The notes beneath the pieces are model-generated. The model worked only from the letters and a program-made list of their open reading frames with translations, searched no databases and had not been told where the DNA came from. A stretch of 64,000 nucleotides of DNA from assembly GCF_000316665.1 (NCBI RefSeq), contig NC_019678.1, positions 682,001 to 746,000 of the forward strand. Direction: 5' to 3'. This DNA is from Rivularia sp. PCC 7116 (GTDB lineage Bacteria; Cyanobacteriota; Cyanobacteriia; Cyanobacteriales; Nostocaceae). Position numbers and translations under genes: made by a program. This document shows positions 55,680-64,000 of the stretch, one piece after another. Positions within the stretch are counted from its first letter, which is position 1. Each line of letters begins with the position of its first letter.

Positions 55680-55715
55680 AAAATAGCCCCTGGATTTATC
55701 TTAGGGGCTATTTTC
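55680..55715 (+). terminator. Intrinsic terminator of the pst operon
   Basis: AATAGCCCCT (55682-55691) pairs with AGGGGCTATT (55703-55712). The 11-nt loop and T-run make a clear Rho-independent terminator 48 nt after pstB. The A-run before it could also serve the opposite strand. Confidence 0.88.
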
Positions 55716-55742
55716 AAAAATTACTTTTTTAATAACAATCTA

Positions 55743-55813
55743 AGCGGGCGGCGGGAATCGAACCCGCATCATTAGCTTGGAAGGCTAAGGTTTTACCACT
55801 AAACTACGCCCGC
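55743..55813 (-). tRNA. tRNA-Gly(TCC), canonical
   Basis: A complete 71-nt cloverleaf: acceptor GCGGGCG/CGCCCGC, D arm GTTT-AGTGGTAA-AAC, anticodon arm TTAGC-CTTCCAA-GCTAA (anticodon TCC), T arm with loop TTCGATT. CCA is not encoded. It has no insert, unlike composite RNA 1 at 21499. This shows that the genome has a normal Gly-TCC tRNA. Confidence 0.96.
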
Positions 55814-55864
55814 GTTTTTTCAACCCTATTACTATACTACAGTTGAAGATAAAAATCAAGAGCC

Positions 55865-57283
55865 TTACTGAATTTTTATGCGTATCAATGACTTGCTTGC
55901 ACGTGGTGTTTGCTTACCTGTTCTTGGATCTGTATCTGTTGCTGGATAAAACAATTTCTTACCCTTTAAATTTTTATCTACATATATTTGATATTGCTGT
56001 CTTTTTTGTCCCAACGTGTTTGGATCGACAAATAGCTCTTCGACTTTACCTTCCTCATCAATTGTTAAATATACCTGAAACTCCACAGGGTCAAAGTTAT
56101 TTTCTTGAGAAGTTTTAATTACAAAGTTTTTAGAAATATTTTCTCTAAGTTTAGGTGGATTCTCTGGTATGTCGTTTTTTGGCTGATAAGGAACTATATC
56201 CCAATTCGCTGTTAATAAGGCACCACTTTGGTTTAATTGAGTTTCTTGGCTTTGGTTGAGTGGAATATCCTCGTCTTCGTTGTTCTTGACAGGTGATTCT
56301 GGGGTTTGTTGATTGCTTGTGCTGGCTTGTTTTACGTTTTGCCCCTGTTGATTTATTATTTTATCGGTTATTTTTTCGCCATCTCCGGGATTTTGAGGCT
56401 GTTGTCTGGTTGCTAACCGACGCTGCTCTTCCGCTTCTAACTTACCCTGCTGTGCTAAGCGGCGATTATTTTCTTCTTGCTGACGTTGCGCTTCTAATTG
56501 ACGTTGTTGTTCTTCTTCTTGCTGACGTTGAATTTCTAATTGACGTTTTTGCTCTGCTTCTTGCTGACGTTGAATTTCTAATTGACGTTGTTGTTCTTCT
56601 TCTTGCTGACGTTGAATTTCTAATTGACGTTTTTGTTCTGCTTCTTGCTGACGTTGAATTTCTAATTGACGTTTTTGTTCTGCTTCTTGCTGACGTAGTT
56701 GTTGTGCTAGTATACGTTGCTGAAGTTTTTCTTGTTGAAGTATTTGAGCTTCTAGTTCTGCTTGTTTAATTTGTCTTTGACGTAATTGTTCTGCTAATTG
56801 CCGCTGTTGCTCTGCTTCTAAAAGACGTTGTTGTTCTGCTAATTGCTGTTGTTGTAATAATCTTTGCTGACGCTCTTGTTGGGCTAGTTGTTGTTCTATT
56901 TTTTGATTATTAAAAGCAATCGCATTCCCATCATTCGTAAAAACCGGAGGCTTGACGACAGTTGATAGATTCTCAGCAGATTGTGAGTTTTGAGGAACAA
57001 TAGGTTTTATTGCCTTTGATGAAACTGGTTTTGATTTTGGTTTCGATTTTGGTTGAACTGATGATGATTTTTGTGGAGAAATTTCAATAAATTCAATCGG
57101 CACAGGCGAACCATAATTAGCCGAACGCGATCCAAAAAGTTGATATGAACTAATAAACCAAAACGCTAGTAGATGCAGGATAACTGAACCACATGAAAAA
57201 GCAATCCACCATGTGGGTGAATCTGTTTGTCGTCTCCAAGCTTTTTCTGGGATGGAAGTTTTTTCTGCAACCGTTTGTGTCAT
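55865..57283 (-). CDS. TonB-like protein with long Gln/Arg-rich coiled coil
   Basis: A 472-residue protein with TonB architecture. A short cytoplasmic N-terminus is followed by one membrane segment (about 25-45, WWIAFSCGSVILHLLAFWFI). A Pro/Lys/Ser segment (about 72-95, QPKSKPKSKPVSSK) comes next. A long Gln/Glu/Arg coiled coil with repeats such as QRQQEAEQKRQLEI spans about 130-300. The C-terminal domain of about 90 residues has VEFQVYLTIDEEGKVEELFV, resembling TonB-C. It may link the inner membrane to outer-membrane transporters. No ExbBD genes are seen nearby, so energy coupling is inferred only. TolA-like function is an alternative. Confidence 0.7.
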   Translation of the reverse strand: MTQTVAEKTSIPEKAWRRQTDSPTWWIAFSCGSVILHLLAFWFISSYQLFGSRSANYGSPVPIEFIEISPQKSSSVQPKSKPKSKPVSSKAIKPIVPQNSQSAENLSTVVKPPVFTNDGNAIAFNNQKIEQQLAQQERQQRLLQQQQLAEQQRLLEAEQQRQLAEQLRQRQIKQAELEAQILQQEKLQQRILAQQLRQQEAEQKRQLEIQRQQEAEQKRQLEIQRQQEEEQQRQLEIQRQQEAEQKRQLEIQRQQEEEQQRQLEAQRQQEENNRRLAQQGKLEAEEQRRLATRQQPQNPGDGEKITDKIINQQGQNVKQASTSNQQTPESPVKNNEDEDIPLNQSQETQLNQSGALLTANWDIVPYQPKNDIPENPPKLRENISKNFVIKTSQENNFDPVEFQVYLTIDEEGKVEELFVDPNTLGQKRQQYQIYVDKNLKGKKLFYPATDTDPRTGKQTPRASKSLIRIKIQ

Positions 57284-57389
57284 ATATCTATATTAAAATC
57301 GGCAGGACAGCGGACTTTGTTATTCAATCTTACCGTTATTAAAAAGGTATATTAAGTTGTTTTAGGCTATCTCGAAAAATAACTATTTG

Positions 57390-60300
57390 CTATTCTAACG
57401 AGCGGACTACCAACTCTGAAGTCACGGCGAAAGTTAGAACTGTTTCATCTATTCCCTTCAACTCCAACGGTTTACCCTTAATAATTTCTTCTTCCTCCAA
57501 ATAATCAGCCACAGCAGCAGAAACAAGAATACTACCAGGGTCAGCTGCACCTTGCAAGCGAGAGGCAATATTTACAGATGGACCAATAGCCGTGTAATCG
57601 GCGCGTTCGGAACTTCCAAACATGCCCACCACTGCTGTACCTTGATGAATACCACAACGGAATTGAAGTCCACTGCGTCCGTCGCTATCAAAAATACCTT
57701 GCGATCGCCAACGTTCGTTAAGCTCGGAAAGACCTCTTAACATTGCTCTAGAAGTATTTACAGCTCGCCGTACCTGCTCGTTAGGTGTCAGTTCTTCTGG
57801 TGCCCCATATAAAGCTAAAATTGCATCTCCCATAAATTTATCTACGGTTCCGCCGTTATCAAACACAGCTTTTGTCATAGCTTCTAGATATTCATTGAGC
57901 AATTCTGCAACTTTTCGCGACCTTAAGGTATTCGATAATTGAGTAAAACCAACGATATCGCTGAATAAAACTGTAATTAAACGCGGTTCCGGACGTAAAT
58001 CTAGAACTAATTCGCCTTTTTGAGCTTTTTGAACCAAAACAGGGGGTAAAAATCGCTGAAGTACAGATTCTGTTAAATAGGTATTCAATTCCACGACTTT
58101 ACGTTCGTTTTCTTTTAAAGCTAAAAGGTTTCTTGCTTCTGCTAAAAGTTCTCTATCATTAAATGGTTTCGCTAAATAAGCATCTGCTCCCCTTTCAGTT
58201 CCTTCAATACGAGTATCTTCATCGACTTTAGCAGTAAGCAGAATAATTGGTATGCCTTTGAGCGTTTCCTCCAAACGTATAATCCGAATCATCTCTAATC
58301 CGGTTACTACAGGCATCATTAAATCTGTAATAATTAGATTAGGCAAAAATTCTTTAGCTATATTAAAACCTTCCGAACCATTTCGGGCTGTTTGTACTTG
58401 ATAGCCGTTAGCGCGAAGAATACTAGATACATAAGCTCGCATGTCAGGATTGTCGTCTACAACAAGAACTGATTGTCCTTTTCCTGTTTTTAAATCTGGA
58501 GATTCAACACTATTAGGCAACAATTCTCCTGGGATATTGTCAGTGTTATAAGTATCTGTTGATTCTATTAATTCTAAATCAGCTAACTCCACAGCAGCAC
58601 GACTAACATTCACTTGGGCTGCTGTTTCTACTACTTGTGAGGCATCTAAATGAGCGCTTCCTGGCTGAAGATATATTGTAAAGGTAGTACCGTGTTCATA
58701 TAGAGAATCAACAGTAACTTTACCTCCATGAATTTCAACTAATTCCTTAACTAAAGCCAAACCTAAACCTGTTCCCTCATAAGAACGATTTTCTGAACCT
58801 TCAGCTTGACGAAAACGTTCAAACAAGTGGGGAATTTCCTCTTCGGCAATACCAATTCCTGTATCTTCTATCTGCAAGACACAATCCGAACCTGTATACT
58901 GCACTCTAACTATAATATTACCGTTTTGAGGAGTAAACTTCATGGCATTCGATAGCAGGTTATAAACTACCTTATCGAATTTTTCTATATCTAAATAAAC
59001 CGCAGGACAATCTTCTAACTCAGTAAGCAGATTTAATTGTTTTTTCTCGCAGTACGGACGAAAAGACTCAACAATTTGACTTACAAATTGAACTAAATCG
59101 CACTTGCGGAAACTTGGCTGCATTCTTCGGGCATCCAAACGTTGTAGATCCAATAATTGATTTACCAGTCTTAATAAACGTCTGGAATTACGCAAGGCAA
59201 TGTTACTTTGTTCGTGAGATAGTCCTTCACCGCTACCAACGGCTGACTCTAAAGGACCTTGAATTAAAGTTATCGGAGTTCGGAACTCGTGAGAAATATT
59301 TTGGAAAAATTCGGTTTTTTGCCTATCTAATTCCAGCAATCGTTCGGCTTGTTCGCGGGTTTGCTGATAAAGTCGGGACTGCTGAACTGCTAGAGCAGCT
59401 TGAACTGCAACAGATACAGCTAACTCTATTTCAGATTTCAACCAATCGCGTTCCTTTGTACTTTGTCTTAAAGTAATACTGCCGATAATTTTTCCATCGG
59501 CAAGTAATGGAACTACCATCAACGAACGAGTAGCCATTTTTGAAGGTAAATCAAAACCTTTGACTTCGTTTGAGTAATCGTTAAGATTGTTAACAATTAC
59601 CGGCTCTTGAGTTTGCAAAATTTGTTGCAATATTTGGTTTCCGGTAATTGGTGCCAAAAGCTGGGGTAATTGATGAGTATTCAATCTGACTTTACCGTTT
59701 GAATAATGCTTCACCTCTACCTGAGAACTATCATACAAACCGACACATTCTACGAACTCATCTTCGGCAGTCCATAAAGACAAAACGCACCCATCCACCT
59801 GCAAAGCTTGTCCGAGTTGTTGCGTAATAGCCGCAAAGATTTCTTGGGGGTCTAAGCTAGAACGGATAGCACTAGTAATAGTATTAATTAATACTTCTCT
59901 TTGAGCGAGAGCATGTACCTGCTCGTAAGCGTGGGCTTGAGATAAAGCCAATGCTGCTTGATTCGCTACCATCACTACCAACTGCACATCATCTTCTTCC
60001 CACTCGCGTGACTCTTTAGCTTGATGCAGTGCTAATACAGCCATTAACTCTTGTTGGCAAATCAGCGGAACAACCAAACTAGAAAAAATTTGAGCATTAC
60101 CGAAGGTGAGAGCGCGATTGCTTTTCTCGGAAGTGTCTCCTTGAACCCGCTCATCCGTTGTTGCATCAGAAATTACCATCACTTCGCGAGTTTCCCATAC
60201 TGTATGGGCTAACAGTTCGGTAGAGGAAGGCAAACAATTGGCTTGAATTAATTCATCTTCATCCTTCTCAGAATCAGGTAATTGTGCTTCTTCAAGATTT

Positions 60301-60899
60301 TTTTGATAAATAAAACCTTCATTTACTAAATGTCCATTCTGGAAGGGACGTAAAAGACATACATCAACTTCCAACATATTACCTACATTATCTACAATCG
60401 CTTGCAGAATTTGCCGATAATCTAAGGCGCTGCGAATGGTATTAGTTAGAGAGTTAAGCAGCGATTCTTGACGTAATGTACGGGTTAATTCGTAAGTACG
60501 CGCTTTGAGGACATTATGAGTATCTAACGCTTGGCGCACTACTGCTTTAAGTTCTTCTGCTTCCCAAGGCTTCGTTACATATTTGAAAACCTTACCAGCG
60601 TTTATAGCTTCCACCAAGTCTTCGACATCAGTGTAGCCAGTTAAAATAATCCGGATAATATCTGGGTACTGAGTAGCTGTCAGGCTAAGAAATTCTGTAC
60701 CACTCATCATCGGCATTCGTTGGTCGGAAATAATTACTGATATATCTCCTTCTTTGGCTAATAATTCTAATGCAGCCGGACCACTTGTAGCTCGTAGCAC
60801 CTTATATTCACGATAAAAGGTACGGTATAGCAGATCGAGGTTGTCGGGTTCATCATCAACAACCAGTATTTTTGGCTTTCTGTTTACTTGGGATTTCAT
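57390..60899 (-). CDS. Hybrid sensor: REC-GAF-GAF-histidine kinase-REC-adenylate cyclase
   Basis: A 1169-residue cytoplasmic signalling protein. In order: receiver (about 10-125; ILVVDDEPD, ISDQRMPMMSG), GAF (about 160-320), GAF (about 335-515), histidine kinase with phospho-His in ISHEFRTP (about 537) and an ATPase domain with DTGIGI and GTGLGLALVK, second receiver (about 808-925; VLVVDDNPDMR, LIITDLMMP), and class III cyclase (about 970-1150). The cyclase keeps both metal Asp (LFSDIVGFT, FMGDAILALYG), the adenine-selecting Lys in VDKFMGD, and the Asn/Arg pair in GPSVNIASR. So it should make cAMP under control of a phosphorelay. A large gap of 1.7 kb lies upstream. Confidence 0.92.
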   Translation of the reverse strand: MKSQVNRKPKILVVDDEPDNLDLLYRTFYREYKVLRATSGPAALELLAKEGDISVIISDQRMPMMSGTEFLSLTATQYPDIIRIILTGYTDVEDLVEAINAGKVFKYVTKPWEAEELKAVVRQALDTHNVLKARTYELTRTLRQESLLNSLTNTIRSALDYRQILQAIVDNVGNMLEVDVCLLRPFQNGHLVNEGFIYQKNLEEAQLPDSEKDEDELIQANCLPSSTELLAHTVWETREVMVISDATTDERVQGDTSEKSNRALTFGNAQIFSSLVVPLICQQELMAVLALHQAKESREWEEDDVQLVVMVANQAALALSQAHAYEQVHALAQREVLINTITSAIRSSLDPQEIFAAITQQLGQALQVDGCVLSLWTAEDEFVECVGLYDSSQVEVKHYSNGKVRLNTHQLPQLLAPITGNQILQQILQTQEPVIVNNLNDYSNEVKGFDLPSKMATRSLMVVPLLADGKIIGSITLRQSTKERDWLKSEIELAVSVAVQAALAVQQSRLYQQTREQAERLLELDRQKTEFFQNISHEFRTPITLIQGPLESAVGSGEGLSHEQSNIALRNSRRLLRLVNQLLDLQRLDARRMQPSFRKCDLVQFVSQIVESFRPYCEKKQLNLLTELEDCPAVYLDIEKFDKVVYNLLSNAMKFTPQNGNIIVRVQYTGSDCVLQIEDTGIGIAEEEIPHLFERFRQAEGSENRSYEGTGLGLALVKELVEIHGGKVTVDSLYEHGTTFTIYLQPGSAHLDASQVVETAAQVNVSRAAVELADLELIESTDTYNTDNIPGELLPNSVESPDLKTGKGQSVLVVDDNPDMRAYVSSILRANGYQVQTARNGSEGFNIAKEFLPNLIITDLMMPVVTGLEMIRIIRLEETLKGIPIILLTAKVDEDTRIEGTERGADAYLAKPFNDRELLAEARNLLALKENERKVVELNTYLTESVLQRFLPPVLVQKAQKGELVLDLRPEPRLITVLFSDIVGFTQLSNTLRSRKVAELLNEYLEAMTKAVFDNGGTVDKFMGDAILALYGAPEELTPNEQVRRAVNTSRAMLRGLSELNERWRSQGIFDSDGRSGLQFRCGIHQGTAVVGMFGSSERADYTAIGPSVNIASRLQGAADPGSILVSAAVADYLEEEEIIKGKPLELKGIDETVLTFAVTSELVVRSLE

Positions 60900-62605
60900 G
60901 CACCGCTTCCATGCAGTAACGGCAGTCGGATAAACAATTTAGTTAGGTAAGAATGTTTTAACATTCGATTTAATGGCACAATATTTAAAATGCAATTGGC
61001 AATCGCTTAGTTTAAAGCAAACTTCTTGGTCATAAATTCTTAAGCCAAGACTTGGCTTACACGATTACCATGAAGCTTGGCATGATGCCCTTAATCTGCT
61101 TCATACTCAGCTTCAGTTGTCAAAACTAGATATCTGATAGCCATTTTTTTCTTCATCCACAGCAGGATTTTTTTAATTAAATGTACATTTGTCAACATTG
61201 GTTGAATTTATCTGCCCAGCATCTGTTTTATTAGTTTTCCCGAGTTAGCACCAACACTAACATCTGAAAGTAATTTTTATTCATCACAATCAGATGTTTC
61301 TAAGTTTTATTACTTATCTATGATTGTAATTTTAGTCTAATAAAGAACATATTGCGCCCGTGGAAAATCAGTATAAAGTTATCATACTGCTAGGTAGATT
61401 GCTATTTTATCAATCACATCTGAAGTTTGTTTAGCAATCCAATGACGATCGCTATGCAAATTATGCCTTAAGTGTTTGTAAGATAATTATTTCTAACCAA
61501 TACAAATGACCTAAAAATAATTCTAGTGACTGACGATCTAAGCGATAACTAAACCAAAGTCAATCATTAATCTAGCAACCTCGGCGATCGCATATGTTTT
61601 GTTAAGTGCTAAATCTAACTTATGACCTTATGTCTGAAAGTGATGAAAAGCATTTTAACAGGATGCTTACAAAGGTATTAGAGGCTGTTTCATAACTTAG
61701 CCTGCTTTAGAAATGACCATAGTGGCGACAAAAGACACTAAACATAGATTAGAATGTTTATTCCTCGTGTTGTACTTTGTTATGCAATATAGAGGAGATT
61801 TCAGCCAGTACTTCACCAACCTTCAAATTGCCGATTGAGAAAAAGGAGTTTCTTGTAGGGAGTAGCGAGAAGAAAGTTAACTTTGCTTTGTTGACTTAGT
61901 GAATTACTAATACCTTGTCCCATTGGTTTTACTAGTCTTTATTAAACCTGTATGCTATACATATTAAGGTTTTTAAGGATATTTGAATTCCTTAAAATTA
62001 ATGAGACAGACCATTAGAGAATCGTAACTAATTCAATTATTGAAGATGAAGTGCTTTTGCGGCGAGCTTTAAATTAAAAATTCGGTGTTTGATAAAGAAC
62101 TTGTTACTATCAATAGTCAGGAGGTAAAGAAATATCTATCATAAGCTTAAAATCAATTGATTTGTTGTATAACAAATCAGGCTAAAAATTTAGGTATTGC
62201 TGAATATCACTAATGAAGGGGGAATTATTTAAAGTTAGCTCCAAGTGAACTAGTGTTTTTCCATCTATCAACTAATATTACTATCCGTATTGTTACTTAG
62301 AACCTACAATTTTTGAATATTTTCATCTATTTTGCACAATTTTTGTTCATTACAGGGTGTTTGGTGCAAGGCAAAGCAGATAAAATTGAAAAAATTATGA
62401 ACTTATGTATCAAGTAGAGTCAATATATTAATCAATATAATTCTTCGGTTTCTCGCTTTTTCGTCTGTTCTTATACTTGTTTATTAAATCAGATATGTAA
62501 AAACACATTCGATGTCAAACTCGTATTTCTAAATTTTTCAATTTACAAAATAGAGTTTTCACGCCAAGACAAATGATATTTTACTAAATTTGACTACTAT
62601 TTTCA
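60900..62605. other. Long gene-free region (1.7 kb) with three palindromes
   Basis: No convincing frame over 1.7 kb. Visible structures: TAAGCCAAG-A-CTTGGCTTA (61041-61059), TGAAGC/GCTTCA enclosing GGCAT..ATGCC (61071-61103), and TGATTTGTT-GTAT-AACAAATCA (62158-62179). The first two lie in the leader region of the hybrid cyclase gene. A GGAGGT run at 62120 is not followed by a start codon. Non-coding RNA is possible but not shown. Confidence 0.4.
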
Positions 62606-63247
62606 ATGAACAACTTTAACAGTAGGCTTGCTTTGAATCCTTGGCTTTCTCTTCCGTCTCATCAAAAATCAGTTGCGGTAGTTAATACCCCAGTGAATTG
62701 CGGTTTCCAAATCAGGATTTGTACGGTTAGCGACTTAACTAGTATTGCTCAAATTATCGCCGAAAGTTTTCACTCCCGTGATGGCATATGGGGATGGGCT
62801 TTTCCTTTACTGCGTTTAGGTATTTATGAAGACTTAAAACATCGTTTAGCAACCTCTGCTCCTCATCATGTTTGTTTAGTCGCTGTTGATACTAGCACTA
62901 AAGCAAGTTTGGATTTGGTTGCAACTGTAGAATTAAGCGTGCGTTTGGGTGATGCTTGGACTTACGCGGGTACTCGAAAGAGTTATGCTTATTTATCCAA
63001 TTTAGCAGTACATCCACAATATAGAAGACAAGGAGCTGCTCGGGCATTGTTAACTAGTTGTGAAAAAGTTGCTAGTGATTGGGGATTTCAAGATTTATAT
63101 CTTCATGTTTTGGAAAATAACCATCAAGCACGACAACTTTATTTTAAATTAGGATACCGGATGCACCAGATTGATTCTAATTGGAATACATTCTTCTTTA
63201 GACGCTCGCGACAAATTTTACTTTATAAACATCTTTTGGACTATTAA
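62606..63247 (+). CDS. GNAT family N-acetyltransferase
   Basis: A 213-residue protein with a GNAT domain at about 33-195. The acetyl-CoA-binding motif is VHPQYRRQGAARALL (about 137-151), followed by LYLHVLENNHQARQLYFKLGY (about 171-191), as in RimI-like acetyltransferases. The first 30 residues are polar and variable. The substrate cannot be told from sequence. No operon partner. The gene stands between two long AT-rich gaps, and the ATG at 62606 has no strong ribosome site. Confidence 0.88.
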   Translation: MNNFNSRLALNPWLSLPSHQKSVAVVNTPVNCGFQIRICTVSDLTSIAQIIAESFHSRDGIWGWAFPLLRLGIYEDLKHRLATSAPHHVCLVAVDTSTKASLDLVATVELSVRLGDAWTYAGTRKSYAYLSNLAVHPQYRRQGAARALLTSCEKVASDWGFQDLYLHVLENNHQARQLYFKLGYRMHQIDSNWNTFFFRRSRQILLYKHLLDY

Positions 63248-64000
63248 ACAATCTTCTGATTGTGTACCGCTTATCAATAGTTTTGCTATAGAAATAATTA
63301 ACCAAAATGTAAATTACAATATTGACGAATTATGGTTCCGGTGTTAATAAGTTTTTTTTGAATTTATATAGTTTCGCATATAATACCCAATCGATATTTA
63401 AATAATTTTGTGTTTCAATCAAATAATGAAATAGATATTTAAAATTGATCTATATTTTTCTTCGTTAAAATATTTATGTTTAACTGGCTCAGCACTTTCT
63501 GCTGTAGATAGACGGCATGAGATTTTTTTAGCCATCTATATCACAAATTTCCTATAAATTAACAATAATAGATAGCGTACATCTAGTCTGGAAACTATTT
63601 AGGAGCAACATAAAGATATAAGGACACTACAACTTTAGCAAATTCTCTACTATATTTATATTTTCTTTAAAATCTTGTTGATGTAGTTGTAGTAAGCTAA
63701 TTTTGTAGAGATATTTAGCGGAATATATTATTAAGCTAGGTCCTCTTCTTACTGAGCACTATCATAATTTATTTTATAAAATTTAGATAGTTAAACCATC
63801 TGAAATTAAGTATTACAAGCTATAAGCGTAAAATAACAGTGAAATTGATTAATGGCTTACACTAACTTTGTATATAAAATATCTATCTTTATAGAAACTT
63901 TAAGTAAACATTCCTGTACTGCAAGACAAAACCAGTCAAATCACATAAAATATGGTTACTCGATAGGTTAATCTAATTTATTTTGATTTAAATTTAGTTA
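63248..64000. other. Gene-free right end of the window
   Basis: About 750 nt of very AT-rich sequence. No frame, RNA gene or repeat was recognised. Confidence 0.4.

Overview
The window comes from a filamentous, probably heterocyst-forming cyanobacterium of the Nostocales. The evidence is: AT-rich DNA with HIP1 octamers (GCGATCGC, e.g. 3505-3512 and 12034-12041); ferredoxin-dependent nitrate and nitrite reductases; cyanobacteria-specific families (DUF3038/DUF4335 pair, NarM, DUF2256); multi-GAF signalling proteins; and short tandem heptanucleotide repeats between genes. It looks like ordinary chromosome. I see no insertion sequence, prophage or CRISPR array.

Layout. 1-1.7 kb: 5' part of leuA and a NYN/LabA-type gene. 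2.7-8.9 kb: a CHASE2-Ser/Thr kinase, a FecR-domain secreted repeat protein and a putative outer-membrane barrel protein, a possible envelope-sensing module. 9-20.9 kb: housekeeping and signalling genes (sulfurtransferase, MnmD-like methyltransferase, REC-HD-GYP regulator, glmU, isoaspartyl peptidase, DUF2256 mini-protein, GAF sensor, pyrD, a membrane protein). 21.4-24 kb: the most unusual locus, a TROVE/vWA (Ro60, Rsr) gene with four composite RNA genes just upstream and one downstream. 24.2-26.2 kb: a HAD phosphatase, small proteins and an orphan NACHT-tail fragment. 26.3-35.4 kb: nitrate assimilation (nirA, nrtP, narB, narM, mobA) with a divergent HEAT-repeat gene. 36.1-40.2 kb: purL and purF. 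40.5-47.8 kb: a small protein, a peptide-type ABC permease, apt, DUF3038/DUF4335 and an FHA-PBP1. 48.3-50.9 kb: a secreted 23-residue repeat protein, lspA and bioY. 51.5-55.8 kb: pstSCAB and a canonical tRNA-Gly. 55.9-63.2 kb: a TonB-like protein, a 1169-residue REC-GAF-GAF-kinase-REC-cyclase, and a GNAT acetyltransferase. The last 0.75 kb holds nothing I can name.

The candidate new system is the Ro locus. Each of the five RNA genes carries a related hairpin of about 50 nt (core ACAACTTGCCC, loop, GGGGACGANGAAT). It resembles the Ro60-binding stem of Y RNAs, with the bacterial motif GNCGAANG, and it sits inside a tRNA or tRNA-like body. In three of them (Gly-TCC, Lys-CTT and Asp-GTC types), removing the 52-54 nt hairpin would restore a 5-bp anticodon stem and a 7-nt anticodon loop. 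The fifth has only an acceptor stem and T arm, as in a tRNA-mimic Y RNA. So the locus seems to encode a Ro protein with its own family of tRNA-embedded Y RNAs. Whether these are spliced, cleaved or used intact cannot be told from sequence.

In the nitrate cluster, a terminator-like hairpin between nrtP and narB suggests that narB expression is partly uncoupled from nirA-nrtP. In the pst cluster, the four phosphate-transport genes lie in functional order behind a possible Pho box and end at a strong terminator.
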